From contig NC_017668.1 in assembly GCF_000284515.1 (NCBI RefSeq), positions 4,030,001 to 4,094,000 of the forward strand: a stretch of DNA of 64,000 nucleotides. The letters are read 5' to 3'. Under the pieces are notes generated by a model. The model ran no database searches. It was given only the letters and a program-made list of their open reading frames with translations, and was not told where the DNA came from. This document shows positions 35,666-44,599 of this stretch, in pieces. The stretch's first letter is position 1. Every line of letters begins with the position of its first letter. The stretch comes from Halobacillus halophilus DSM 2266. GTDB lineage: Bacteria; Bacillota; Bacilli; Bacillales; Halobacillaceae. A program made the translations under genes and the position numbers.

Positions 35666-36409
35666 ATGTGGGCAATCGCTCGTACGGAATTGAAAAAGAC
35701 CGTCCAGGATAAAGGGCTGTGGTTCTGGACATTTGTGCTTCCGATTGTATTTATTGTGGCTTTTGTCGCGATTTTCTCGGGTGATGAGAGCACGAGCTAT
35801 AAAGAAGTGGTGACCCAGATCATCCCGGGTTACACGATCATGTTCGCTTTTTTTATTATGATTTCCATGGTCATTGTTTTTGTAAAAGATCGCGAGCGCG
35901 GGATGGTCGCAAGAATTGCCAGCACTCCCCTCTCCATCCATCAATATTTCTTCGGCAAATGGCTGCCGTTCATGATCGTCGTGCTTGTCCAGATCACCGT
36001 CCTGTTTGGGTTTGGTGTCGTGGTCTATGATCTGCCGCTTGGAGACCCCTTTGCTCTCATTCTCTTATCCCTGGCTCTTGCGTTTATTGTGACCGGCTGG
36101 GGCATGGCGATGGCGGTTATTGTGCGAACGGAAAATATGGGGATTGCGATGACACAGATCCTTGCTTTAGGCGGGGCGCTCCTCGGTGGTCTTTGGATGC
36201 CGGTCGAGTTCATGCCTGAGGTGGTACAGAACATTAGTAAAGCCTTGCCGCAATACTGGGCGCTGCAGGGGTACAAAGAGATTATTCTTTCTGGCGGCGG
36301 GGTCGGTGATATTTGGCTGCATCTGCTGGTTTTAATTATCGCCGGGGTGGCTGGTGGAGTGCTGGCTTTAGTTTCTTATCCTAGGTTTCTTCGGCAGTCC
36401 AGAAGTTAA
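35666..36409 (+). CDS. ABC-2 type permease
   Basis: 247 residues with six hydrophobic segments (about 20-40, 56-76, 97-119, 127-150, 160-178, 218-238). The ABC-2 pattern is visible: KDRERGMVARIASTPLS after helix 2, and LGGALLGGLWMPVEFMPE before the last helices. It pairs with the ATPase just upstream (AAAAGGAGG leader) to form an exporter; the substrate is unknown. Confidence 0.88.
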   Translation: MWAIARTELKKTVQDKGLWFWTFVLPIVFIVAFVAIFSGDESTSYKEVVTQIIPGYTIMFAFFIMISMVIVFVKDRERGMVARIASTPLSIHQYFFGKWLPFMIVVLVQITVLFGFGVVVYDLPLGDPFALILLSLALAFIVTGWGMAMAVIVRTENMGIAMTQILALGGALLGGLWMPVEFMPEVVQNISKALPQYWALQGYKEIILSGGGVGDIWLHLLVLIIAGVAGGVLALVSYPRFLRQSRS

Positions 36410-36413
36410 AAAT

Positions 36414-36442
36414 AAAGCCTTCAGATTAGACTGAGGGCTTTA
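36414..36442 (+). terminator. Terminator of the ABC operon
   Basis: AAAGCCTTCAG / CTGAGGGCTTT stem with a six-base loop, directly after the permease stop; the T-tract is short. Confidence 0.65.
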
Positions 36443-36468
36443 CGAAACATATTATTAACAAATGGTTA

Positions 36469-36873
36469 TTATATAAGATAAGAAGTGAGACCATTATCTT
36501 CTAATCTCTTTTTGAGATTACAAAAGGAAAAGGAACGAATATTTGGATTATCAACTTTCAAAATATCCAAGATATCTTTGGTGCTTTTCTTTTTATTCTT
36601 TAGAATCGTGTTAACTGACTTTACCCTCTTGAAATAGGGTTGATAGTTTTTATACTTTCTCAAATCTGCTAAAAATTCTGCTAAAAAATCATCTAACGGT
36701 CGATTTCCCCAGTAAATAACTAATAAGTTGATAGCATTATAAAGTTCTTTTGCCTCAGGATTCCATTCGTTCTTTGAATGGTTTAGAGGTCTCGAAACCG
36801 TTCTACTACTATTTGAATAGGAGGAAGATAACGGATCAAATATACTTAAAGGTTTTAATCCTAATAACTTCAT
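36469..36873 (-). CDS. Unknown 134-residue protein
   Basis: Basic, helical protein with no recognised motif. The first 35 residues are Ser-rich and look disordered. The rest (EAKELYNAINLLVIYWGNRP, then DFLAEFLADLRKYKNYQPYF) looks folded. It overlaps the upstream 71-residue frame by four bases, suggesting a two-gene unit. Low GC and unknown family fit the accessory block. Confidence 0.4.
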   Translation of the reverse strand: MKLLGLKPLSIFDPLSSSYSNSSRTVSRPLNHSKNEWNPEAKELYNAINLLVIYWGNRPLDDFLAEFLADLRKYKNYQPYFKRVKSVNTILKNKKKSTKDILDILKVDNPNIRSFSFCNLKKRLEDNGLTSYLI

Positions 36874-37085
36874 AAAGTCCTCTCCTGTCGGCTTGCCGCA
36901 ATAAAATGAACCTGAATCTTTACTATTTTTTTATTTTCATAGTGAAACGAATAATAACTATCTTCTAGTCTCCTGCCAGTACAACTCGAAAGCTGATGAC
37001 CATTTAATAACCTTGTATGCGTAATGGGGACGATATTATAGTTCTTAACTAAATCAATTCTACGTTGGTGTCCATGACAATTCAT
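36870..37085 (-). CDS. Unknown 71-residue protein coupled to the 134-residue gene
   Basis: Begins MNCHGHQRRIDLVKNYNIVP after an AAGGAGG motif (37090 region) and overlaps the next gene by ATGA. Basic, with several His and Cys residues, no membrane segment. A small two-gene operon, perhaps toxin-antitoxin-like in layout only; no family match recognised. Confidence 0.4.
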   Translation of the reverse strand: MNCHGHQRRIDLVKNYNIVPITHTRLLNGHQLSSCTGRRLEDSYYSFHYENKKIVKIQVHFIAASRQERTL

Positions 37086-37172
37086 AAAAATCCTCCTTGA
37101 AAGTTCAAAAGTAACTTCTCACTCAATTACTTTTTAGAAAGGAACACTCGAGAATATAACCTACACCCTACG

Positions 37173-37850
37173 TTAATCTCTTAAATATTTATTATAATAA
37201 GTTTCAATAAAAGATCCGGATTCAGTAGTATGATCATACGTATATCTATGATCATGATTTTTATTACATTTCCCTACCATTTTGTTAAATTCACTATCGA
37301 AATAAATGTGTACTTCCCCTTCGCAAATTGGACATATACCATACTTTTGCACTTGAAAAACTTGATCACCTTCCCTAATCAGAAAAGGAGTTTCCTTCTT
37401 ATAAACAACTCCTTCATTTTGCAGCGTATTGTATTTAACTTTCGAATCAAAAGCATACGCCCCAAACAAGAGCAAGAAAAGAATATAGAAAATAGTAGAA
37501 AAAATATTAAAATCAGTTTGTTTCCCCACAAAATCTGCAATAGTTATTAAAGCAGCAGTGATAGATATTACACCGGAAACCAAATATCTTATTTTATATC
37601 CTTTAACTCCCCCTACTATTTTTTCCGAAGCGCGATCGGCATACTCTACAACACGTGTACTTGATCCTCCATTACTATGAAAATTTTTAATATATAAATT
37701 CTGTCTACTGTTGTTCCCTAAACCAATGTTTAAACTATTGTTCCCTGAATTATTAATTGAGTTTGCAGTGTATTCTCTAGATGTATTTCCACAAAATGGA
37801 CAAAAACTGTAAGCATCATCAAAAGTGTGTTTGCACTCTTTACACTCCAT
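37173..37850 (-). CDS. Zinc-ribbon membrane protein, unknown role
   Basis: 225 residues from the ATG at 37850 (GGTGGAG upstream). N-terminal zinc ribbon with paired CxxC motifs (CKECKHTF, then CPFCGNTS). A Ser/Asn-rich linker follows, then two transmembrane segments (about 94-115 and 120-140). A C-terminal domain carries a second possible zinc site (ICPICEGEVHIYF, then GKCNKNHDH). Topology would place both metal sites on the same side. Monocistronic, in the accessory block between the ABC transporter and the RDD gene. Confidence 0.6.
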   Translation of the reverse strand: MECKECKHTFDDAYSFCPFCGNTSREYTANSINNSGNNSLNIGLGNNSRQNLYIKNFHSNGGSSTRVVEYADRASEKIVGGVKGYKIRYLVSGVISITAALITIADFVGKQTDFNIFSTIFYILFLLLFGAYAFDSKVKYNTLQNEGVVYKKETPFLIREGDQVFQVQKYGICPICEGEVHIYFDSEFNKMVGKCNKNHDHRYTYDHTTESGSFIETYYNKYLRD

Positions 37851-38028
37851 TTCTCCACCTCTATAATAGAATTTTAAAATTAAAAACAAAAAACAATATA
37901 TGTAAATTATACCATTTAATTACTGGTTGAGGTAGTGGTTAGAGTATTTAGCTCAAAATACCATTAGGGGTGACAGTGTGCCGCAATAGTGTCTTATCTG
38001 CAGTTTTTTAGGCAGTCGAAAAGCTAGT

Positions 38029-38077
38029 AAAGCTCCTTTAGGACTTTTTTTCCGGGAGACCTGAGGGGCTTTTTTTG
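38029..38077 (+). terminator. Terminator-like hairpin without an obvious upstream gene
   Basis: Imperfect stem between AAAGCTCCTTTAGG and CCTGAGGGGCTTT, followed by TTTTTT on the plus strand. Both neighbouring genes run on the minus strand, so its user is unclear. The rest of 37851-38123 shows nothing convincing. Confidence 0.4.
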
Positions 38078-38152
38078 CTTATGAGCGACTTTCACTAATG
38101 GACTGAAAACCATTTTTTATATACACAAAAAAGCACTGATCCTTGTCAGTAC

Positions 38153-38578
38153 TTAATCATAAGACTCTTCCTTTCGTTTTACGGTGGTACACGAGATCAT
38201 TTCTCCCCAGCCACGCCCATTCTTATCGACCAGACCGGCAATTAAAGAAACGAAATACCACAGCCCGTTGGTGAGAATAACAGGGCCGAATCCAAGCACT
38301 GCTCGTAAAATAATTTGAGAGAAGTGCGGTTTGTTTCCGTTTTTAGATGTGACCGTTAAATTCGTCAGCAGCATTCCCAGTGTCCTTCCATTTGCGAACA
38401 GTGGAATGACGAGTAAGTAAGTAAAGTGGGTGATGATGAAAGCTCTCCAGAAAATCGGGTTCGGCTCGAATCCCCGGCCGGTATCCAGCCATTGCGTGTA
38501 TAAAGCGGCGATAAAGCCGGCGATCATGAGTTCAAGTCCGGCGGCGATGAGTCGTTGTAACAGGTTCTTTTCGTTTAT
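38153..38578 (-). CDS. RDD-family membrane protein with apparent ATA start
   Basis: About 141 residues if started at ATA 38578; the first ATG (38527) would begin inside helix 1 and cut the RLIAAGLELMIAGF segment typical of RDD proteins. A GGAGGGG site sits six bases before the ATA, where ATG would be expected, suggesting ATG to ATA mutation or non-canonical initiation. Three hydrophobic segments and NGRTLGMLLTNLTV follow the RDD pattern. Downstream AGTACTGA / TCAGTGCT plus TTTTTT (38124-38155) is its terminator. A decayed duplicate lies at 16716-17145. Confidence 0.7.
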   Translation of the reverse strand: MNEKNLLQRLIAAGLELMIAGFIAALYTQWLDTGRGFEPNPIFWRAFIITHFTYLLVIPLFANGRTLGMLLTNLTVTSKNGNKPHFSQIILRAVLGFGPVILTNGLWYFVSLIAGLVDKNGRGWGEMISCTTVKRKEESYD

Positions 38579-38840
38579 GGTAATCCCCTCCTCCCCTGTC
38601 CTGTATTCTATGGAAACGTGACAGGAAAGGTTCTGGGAGTGGCGGGATGGTACTCATTTTCCGAAAGAACCAAGGGCTTTTCAATGGAAGCTTCGGGTGT
38701 AACTTGTCCGGTTCGGTTGGCGACAGGAACATCTGGATTAGAAGTACATGCGGCCGCTTAAGAAAGAAGAAAAGCGCCCCCTCCATGACACAGCCTTTGA
38801 AAGGAAATGATTGTAAGACCTAGTCTATTAATTATCTATT

Positions 38841-39959
38841 CTACATATTTATCCTCGGTACACGCTGGCTGATTTGGCATGTGACTTCGTAATGAATGGT
38901 CTGAAGCTGATCGGCGACTTCTTTAAGGGGAATGTTCCCTTCGTCAGGTTCCCCGAAAAAGGTGTAGACAGCATCTCTGCCGGATTCCTCCACGGAACTT
39001 ACATCAATCATCGTTTGGTCCATACATACTTTCCCTACAATCGGGCATTTTTGGCCGTTGGTCACAACATGACCTTTATTGGATAGAGCACGGGGAAGTC
39101 CATCTCCGTAGCCAATGGGGACGGTTGCTACTTCTATGGGCTGCTCTGGAGCGTAGGATCTTCCATAGCTGATGGGTTCACCGGGATAGACTGTTTTGAT
39201 CATGACAGGTTTCGTTTTCAGGCTCATCACCTGTTGAAGCGAAATCCATTCTCTCATATGTTCCCCGGGATAGAGGCCATACAAGCTGATGCCCACTCTC
39301 ACCATGTCCATGTGCATAGAAGGAAAGGCAATGGTGGCTGCACTATTGCAGCAGTGAGTGATAGGAATGTTCCCATATTTCCTTTCCACCTCTTCCACGA
39401 CCGACAGGAAGTGGTGGAATTGCTGCTCTGTGTAATCCGGGTCTTCATTATCCGCGTCGGAAAAATGAGTGAAAATCCCTTCTACATGAACGTAAGGGGA
39501 GTCGTTTTTTTCTAAGAGTTGGAGGACATCTGCCCCTTTTTTTAAGCCGATTCGATGCATGCCGCTATCGACTTTGATATGGATGTTCACCTGCTTCTGG
39601 TTCTCTTCTGCTGCACGGATCACTTCTTCCATAATTTCATCTGTATACACCGTCAGCGTAAGCTCATGGTCAATGGCTTCCTGAACCGCTTCTCTCGGCG
39701 TATAGCCAAATATAAGAATAGGTACGTTTATGCCTGCTTTTCTTAACTCAATCGCTTCTTCAATAATCGCTACGCCTAAGCGGTTGGCCCCTGCCTGCAT
39801 CATTGAATGTGCACACGGAACAAGTCCATGGCCGTAGGCATCTGCTTTGACCACCCCCATCAACAGGCATTCTTTATGAATATAATCTTTGAACTCTTTT
39901 ACATTTTGGCTGAGAGCTTCCAGGGAAACTTCGGCCCATGTGGGGCGGTAGTTCGTCAT
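38841..39959 (-). CDS. alr: Alanine racemase
   Basis: 372 residues. PLP-dependent interconversion of L- and D-alanine for peptidoglycan. Seen: PLP-lysine motif LMGVVKADAYGHG (about residue 38), RVGISLYGLYPG, IGYGDGLPRAL, and VCMDQTMIDVS near the C-terminus with the catalytic-Tyr region. Start has AGGAGGAATAACC upstream. It lies 60 bases downstream of ald, separated by a terminator at 39979-40012, so it may have its own promoter. Clustering of alr, ald and a PucR-type regulator indicates an alanine-metabolism locus. Confidence 0.96.
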   Translation of the reverse strand: MTNYRPTWAEVSLEALSQNVKEFKDYIHKECLLMGVVKADAYGHGLVPCAHSMMQAGANRLGVAIIEEAIELRKAGINVPILIFGYTPREAVQEAIDHELTLTVYTDEIMEEVIRAAEENQKQVNIHIKVDSGMHRIGLKKGADVLQLLEKNDSPYVHVEGIFTHFSDADNEDPDYTEQQFHHFLSVVEEVERKYGNIPITHCCNSAATIAFPSMHMDMVRVGISLYGLYPGEHMREWISLQQVMSLKTKPVMIKTVYPGEPISYGRSYAPEQPIEVATVPIGYGDGLPRALSNKGHVVTNGQKCPIVGKVCMDQTMIDVSSVEESGRDAVYTFFGEPDEGNIPLKEVADQLQTIHYEVTCQISQRVPRINM

Positions 39960-39978
39960 GGTTATTCCTCCTGTCTAT

Positions 39979-40012
39979 AAAGAAAGCTCCTCCAGCAGTT
40001 GTGGAGGAGCAG
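39979..40012 (-). terminator. Terminator between ald and alr
   Basis: Nine-base-pair stem GCTCCTCCA / TGGAGGAGC with a seven-base loop, then TTTCTTT on the minus strand, just after the ald stop. Confidence 0.75.
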
Positions 40013-40019
40013 GTTAAAC

Positions 40020-41150
40020 TTATACGTGTGCTACTGACTGAAGTGCTTCACGGACTGGTTTGTACTCATAACCAAGATCACGCGCTACGGCTTCATAAGT
40101 CAAGTGACCATTCGCCGTGTTCACTCCTGCTTCAATTGCTTTATTTCCTTCGACTGCTTGGTTCACGCCTTTAGAAGCGATTTGCAGTGCGTAAGGAATC
40201 GTTACATTCGTCAGGGCGATGGTGGATGTGCGCGGTACCGCTCCCGGGATGTTTGCGACGGCGTAATGAAGGACGCCGTGCTTTTCGTAAATCGGATCAT
40301 CGTGCGTCGTAATATGATCGACCGTTTCAAAGTTGCCTCCCTGGTCTATCGCTACATCAACGATGACTGAGCCTTCTTTCATGTCTTTGACCATGTCTTC
40401 CGTCACAATTTTCGGCGCTTTAGCTCCCGGAATCAACACAGCACCAATGACCAGATCCGCTTCTTTGACGGCTTGTGCAATGTTTAATGGGTTGGACATT
40501 AAGGTTTGGATGTCTGACCCGAACTGGTCATCCAGCTCACGAAGACGATTCGGGTTCAGATCCACGATTGTAACGTGAGCTCCCATTCCGATCGCTAATT
40601 TGGCGGCGTTGGTTCCTACGATCCCTCCGCCAATAATGACGACTTTTCCACGTGAAACACCAGGAACGCCGCTTAATAGGATTCCTTTTCCGCCGAATGA
40701 TTTTTCCAGGAATTGCGCTCCTACCTGAGTAGCCATGCGGCCCGCTACTTCACTCATTGGAGTCAGAAGCGGCAATTTCTGATCGACAGCAACCGTTTCA
40801 TAAGCAATCGCGGTTACTTCATTCTCTACTAAGGCCTTCGTTAATTCAGGCTCAGCAGCAAGGTGAAGGTACGTAAATAATACCAGTCCTTTGCGGAAGT
40901 ATCCGTATTCAGATGGTAGAGGTTCCTTCACTTTCATGACCATCTCAGAATTCATCCAGATATCGGAAGCGGTTTCAACAATCTCAGCACCAGCATCGCG
41001 ATATTCTTCGTCTGTAAAATTACTGCCAGTACCTGCATGTGTTTCGACACGAACCTTATGTCCTGCGTGGATGAGGTTAACGACACCTGAAGGCGTAATA
41101 GCTACGCGGTTTTCATTATTTTTAATTTCTCTTGGAATTCCGATAATCAT
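40020..41150 (-). CDS. ald: Alanine dehydrogenase
   Basis: 376 residues from the ATG at 41150 (AAGGTGG upstream); the frame extends six codons further. NAD-dependent deamination of L-alanine to pyruvate. Seen: N-terminal [17 protein letters not shown] with substrate-site RVA...P, VMKVKEP (catalytic Lys region), YLHLAAE (His), then the Rossmann fold [21 protein letters not shown] and VTIVDLN. It is followed by a terminator and then alr, and preceded by the PucR-type regulator gene, which has its own terminator, so ald has its own promoter in 41151-41225. Confidence 0.96.
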   Translation of the reverse strand: MIIGIPREIKNNENRVAITPSGVVNLIHAGHKVRVETHAGTGSNFTDEEYRDAGAEIVETASDIWMNSEMVMKVKEPLPSEYGYFRKGLVLFTYLHLAAEPELTKALVENEVTAIAYETVAVDQKLPLLTPMSEVAGRMATQVGAQFLEKSFGGKGILLSGVPGVSRGKVVIIGGGIVGTNAAKLAIGMGAHVTIVDLNPNRLRELDDQFGSDIQTLMSNPLNIAQAVKEADLVIGAVLIPGAKAPKIVTEDMVKDMKEGSVIVDVAIDQGGNFETVDHITTHDDPIYEKHGVLHYAVANIPGAVPRTSTIALTNVTIPYALQIASKGVNQAVEGNKAIEAGVNTANGHLTYEAVARDLGYEYKPVREALQSVAHV

Positions 41151-41224
41151 GGGGAGTCCACCTTTCAAGTTGTATGTAAGGAAAGTATAGCTCTTCTGCT
41201 GCTCATTTTATTTAGGTGAAACTG

Positions 41225-41271
41225 AAAAAATAAACAGGAGGATTTGTGTAAAATCACAAATCTTCCTGTTC
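41225..41271 (-). terminator. Terminator of the PucR-type regulator gene
   Basis: 16-base arms AACAGGAAGATTTGTG and CACAAATCCTCCTGTT (one mismatch) with a short loop, then TATTTTTT on the minus strand. The stem begins inside the last codons of the gene. Confidence 0.8.
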
Positions 41272-42504
41272 GTTTTCATAAATCAATAGATCTAAATAAA
41301 GCATCGTTTTTTGGTTCACATCTTTAAAGTCGATGTTTCCGATTTCCTTAATCCGTTTTAAGCGGTAGTTTAGGGTGTTCGTATGAATATGCATATGGGC
41401 AGCGGCCTGGTGGACATTACTGTTATGTTCAAGAAAGACTTTCAAGGTCTCAAGCAGCATGGAGTTATGGCGTTCATCGTATGTTTTGATATGGTTGAGA
41501 GCATCATTTTTATAATTTTCCTTTTTTTGAAGGGCAGCCAGTTCATGAATGAATTGATAGACCCCGAGGTCCTGATAGTTGTCGACATGCTTTAGACCTT
41601 CAGAATACTGCTCCTTCAATTTCAGAGCTTTCAACGCTTGCTTATAGCTGTCGCTAATGAAGGACGGGGAATCGTAGATCAAGCCGAACGCCCCTTTTAA
41701 ATCCTCAAAGTGAAGCCGTTCTTTCATTTTTTGTGTGAATTCACGAATAAACGCCTGGTTCATCTCATTCGCATCTTCTTTATTATCGGTTCGGACAAGC
41801 AGAATAAGCTGTCGATCATCGAATATCCGGTTCACAACCCGCGTTTGATGAAGGGTTTCCGTTAAATAATACGCGTGTCGTTCAACCGCTTGACTCATAT
41901 CTTCTGTAAATTCGAAGACTGCTACACAAAGCTGACCATTCAAGTTCATCTGATACTTTTTCGCCATCCGTTTGATCTCTGTCGGATTTTGCAAAGAGCC
42001 TGTAAGCAGCTGCCAGAAAAATTCTTTGCTGCTTTCGTCGGTCTTTTTCTTCTTAGCCTGCTGTCTGAGTAAATAGTGACTTACCCACTGGGCCGCTTCT
42101 TTTATTTCTTCCAAATGCTCGGAAGTAATCGGCGATTCATTCGTTTGCGCCCAAATGAAGCCGAGAATTTCGTTGTCTTTACGAACAGATATAGCCAGAC
42201 GATCCCCGAGACCGATGTCGTCAATTTTATGAACAATAACAGGCTCTTCACTTTCAAAAAGCTTGGCCATAAATCCGTGTTTCCATAGCCCGTTAATCAC
42301 ATGCTCCGGTACTTTCCGTCTCATGATGGTCGCGGTTCGCGCATGATCCACGTTCTGTTCGTGTTTGCTATAGGAGACGATGAAATGATTAGCATCTTCA
42401 ATGGTGACCGGGCATCCCAGGATTTCCGCAATGCTATCTGCAAGTCCTTCGGGTGAATCGATGAAATCTTTATATGAATATGTCCAATTTGGTGATGGTT
42501 TCAT
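41254..42504 (-). CDS. adeR: PucR-family transcriptional regulator, probable ald activator
   Basis: 416 residues. A GAF-like N-terminal sensor region (about 20-150) precedes a linker and a C-terminal PucR helix-turn-helix (HSNVHQAAAHMHIHTNTLNYRLKRIKEIGNIDF, written here as its key span near 360-392). In B. subtilis AdeR of this family activates ald, and here the gene lies directly upstream of ald in the same direction. That synteny supports the symbol. AAGGAG precedes the ATG. Confidence 0.8.
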   Translation of the reverse strand: MKPSPNWTYSYKDFIDSPEGLADSIAEILGCPVTIEDANHFIVSYSKHEQNVDHARTATIMRRKVPEHVINGLWKHGFMAKLFESEEPVIVHKIDDIGLGDRLAISVRKDNEILGFIWAQTNESPITSEHLEEIKEAAQWVSHYLLRQQAKKKKTDESSKEFFWQLLTGSLQNPTEIKRMAKKYQMNLNGQLCVAVFEFTEDMSQAVERHAYYLTETLHQTRVVNRIFDDRQLILLVRTDNKEDANEMNQAFIREFTQKMKERLHFEDLKGAFGLIYDSPSFISDSYKQALKALKLKEQYSEGLKHVDNYQDLGVYQFIHELAALQKKENYKNDALNHIKTYDERHNSMLLETLKVFLEHNSNVHQAAAHMHIHTNTLNYRLKRIKEIGNIDFKDVNQKTMLYLDLLIYENEQEDL

Positions 42505-42636
42505 AGTGATACTCCTTATCGGGTGGATACCCTTATATTATCATTGTTTTTCACACAAACAATCCATTCTTCTATTGAAATCTTTGTCAAAATGAACGAA
42601 TATAAGATAGTGGATTTGTAGATTCCACCAAACCTT

Positions 42637-42690
42637 TGAAAACGCATTCATGATAAGGTTAAGAGACTTCTTCCATATGAAAACGCTTCA
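42637..42690 (+). promoter_or_regulatory. Two cre-like sites upstream of the ykvI-type gene
   Basis: TGAAAACGCATTCA (42637-42650) differs from the catabolite-response consensus at one position, and TGAAAACGCTTCA (42678-42690) looks like the same site with one base missing. They lie 41 bases apart, about 50-100 bases before the start codon at 42741. CcpA control is suggested but unproven. Confidence 0.4.
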
Positions 42691-42740
42691 TTATAAATGG
42701 AAGACTCAAGAGACATTACTGTACATAGGAGGACCCATTC

Positions 42741-43817
42741 ATGAAACAAGTACTTAAAATTGCAAGCGCCTTCATAGGAATTATTGTAGGTGCCGGCTTT
42801 GCATCGGGACAGGAAATTCTTCAATACTTTACGAGTTTCGGATACTTAGGGACAATTGGCACGATTATTTCAACCGCTTTGTTCGCCTATATGGGGATGA
42901 TGCTGGTCAAACTCGGTACGAGAACACAGGCCACTTCGCATAAAGAAGCGATCTACAAAGTAAGTGGTAACAAATTTTTAGGAGTGATTGTAGATTACGT
43001 TATCATCCTGACCTTGTTCGGTGTCGGAGTGGTCATGATCGCAGGAGCGGGATCCATTCCAAGTCAACAATTCGGGTTGCATCCGCTTTTAGGGGTTATT
43101 ATTATGAGCGTTATCGTTATGGCCACCGTGATGATGAACGTGGACAAAGTCGTCAATGTCATTGGCAGCATTACCCCGTTTTTAATTTTGACCGTCATTA
43201 TCATATCTATTTACAGTCTGTTTACGATGGACCAGTCCTTTGGTGATTTAAATTCTGCAGCGATTGAACAACCCTCAGCCTTATCAAATTGGTTTCTATC
43301 CGCTATTAATTACGTTTCCTTCAACGTAGCCGTAGGGGCATCCATGTCCTTACTAATGGGAGGAAACGAGAAGGATGAACGGACGTCTGCTATTGGAGGG
43401 TTACTCGGTGGTCTTGGGCTCGGAATCATGATCGTTCTCAGCCATTTGGCGATTTTCTCTAAAGTCGACACAGTAGCTGCCTACGATATGCCGACCCTTG
43501 CTCTAGTCGATAACCTATCGCCAATATTAGGGACGTTCTACTCTATTGTATTGTTCGGGATGGTCTTCAATACAGCCGTCAGCATGTTCTTCTCTTTTGC
43601 TGCTCGATATACAAAAGTCGGTACAAGCAATCACAAAAAGTTTGTCCTTGTTACTGGCGTTGTAGCTTTCGGACTCAGCTTTGTAGGATTCACCGAGCTT
43701 GTCGCATTCTTCTATCCTTTGATTGGATACATGGGGCTGTTCCTGATCTTAGCTTTGATCACAGCGCCGTTCCGATTGAAGAAATCACAACAGAAAGAAG
43801 AACGTTTATCTGCATAA
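42741..43817 (+). CDS. ykvI: YkvI-family membrane transporter-like protein
   Basis: 358 residues with about ten transmembrane segments. The start KIASAFIGIIVGAGFASGQE is the hallmark of the YkvI family, distant relatives of the APC/LeuT-fold transporters with a G-A-G-F-A-S-G-Q turn in helix 1. Substrate unknown; amino acid or related compound is a guess, encouraged by nearby alanine genes. AGGAGG lies eight bases before the ATG. Two cre-like sites precede it, and a terminator follows. Confidence 0.8.
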   Translation: MKQVLKIASAFIGIIVGAGFASGQEILQYFTSFGYLGTIGTIISTALFAYMGMMLVKLGTRTQATSHKEAIYKVSGNKFLGVIVDYVIILTLFGVGVVMIAGAGSIPSQQFGLHPLLGVIIMSVIVMATVMMNVDKVVNVIGSITPFLILTVIIISIYSLFTMDQSFGDLNSAAIEQPSALSNWFLSAINYVSFNVAVGASMSLLMGGNEKDERTSAIGGLLGGLGLGIMIVLSHLAIFSKVDTVAAYDMPTLALVDNLSPILGTFYSIVLFGMVFNTAVSMFFSFAARYTKVGTSNHKKFVLVTGVVAFGLSFVGFTELVAFFYPLIGYMGLFLILALITAPFRLKKSQQKEERLSA

Positions 43818-43820
43818 ATT

Positions 43821-43851
43821 AAAAGGCCACCTCTATTTGGTGGCCTTTTTT
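43821..43851. terminator. Bidirectional terminator between ykvI-type gene and rlmH
   Basis: AAAAGGCCACC / GGTGGCCTTTT stem with a seven-base loop and T-runs on both exits, between convergent genes. Confidence 0.85.
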
Positions 43852-43905
43852 CATTGTTTAGATGGATTTCTACATTCTCTGCTTCGCTTCAGATGTGCTT
43901 TTGAT

Positions 43906-44385
43906 TTATTTATGATAAGGCTCGTTTTTCATAATCTTAAACGCCCGATACACCTGCTCCACAAGCATTAACCGCATCAACTGATGTGGAAACGTCATCT
44001 TGGAAAACGACAGACTAAAGTCACTCCGCTTCAGCACCTCATCACTCAACCCAAGCGATCCGCCAATGACAAACGCCACTTTACTCTTTCCGTATGTAGC
44101 AAGACTGTCCATATGACTAGCAAGCTTCTCAGAAGTCAGCTGTTTCGCTTCAATTTCCAGCGTCATCACGTACGCGTCCTGGGAGATCTTAGACAGGATC
44201 CGCTCCCCTTCTTTCTGCTTTACTTCTTCCATTTGAGCTTCACTCAGGTTTTCTGGTGCTTTCTCATCCGAAACTTCAATAATGTCCACTTTGGCGTACG
44301 GTCCGAGCCGCTTCACGTATTCTTCAATTCCTTGCTTTAAATATTTTTCTTTTAGTTTTCCGACGGTAACTATTGTGATTTTCAT
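43906..44385 (-). CDS. rlmH: 23S rRNA pseudouridine-1915 N3-methyltransferase RlmH
   Basis: 159 residues from the ATG at 44385 (GGAGG at eight bases); the longer frame has no site. SPOUT-class methyltransferase acting on helix 69 of 23S rRNA in assembled ribosomes. Seen: start [15 protein letters not shown], then [20 protein letters not shown] (SAM-binding knot) and the invariant C-terminus [17 protein letters not shown], ending KNEPYHK. In B. subtilis its orthologue YydA lies near the wal locus, as here. Confidence 0.97.
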   Translation of the reverse strand: MKITIVTVGKLKEKYLKQGIEEYVKRLGPYAKVDIIEVSDEKAPENLSEAQMEEVKQKEGERILSKISQDAYVMTLEIEAKQLTSEKLASHMDSLATYGKSKVAFVIGGSLGLSDEVLKRSDFSLSFSKMTFPHQLMRLMLVEQVYRAFKIMKNEPYHK

Positions 44386-44599
44386 AGGTAAATCCTCCGT
44401 AAAATATGTTGGTCTTAGTGTATCACAAAAATGCGGGGCTGAACCTTTCTCTAGAGGCTTAACGTCTGCGACCAGGTCCATCCATAGCGCTCATAATGAG
44501 TGTTTTTCCAAAGAAAACCTTTTCATTAGTAAAACCATTATAAAAACGCTACCATAATAACTAATACCTAATTTTATATAATTAAGAGGAGGAGTTCTA

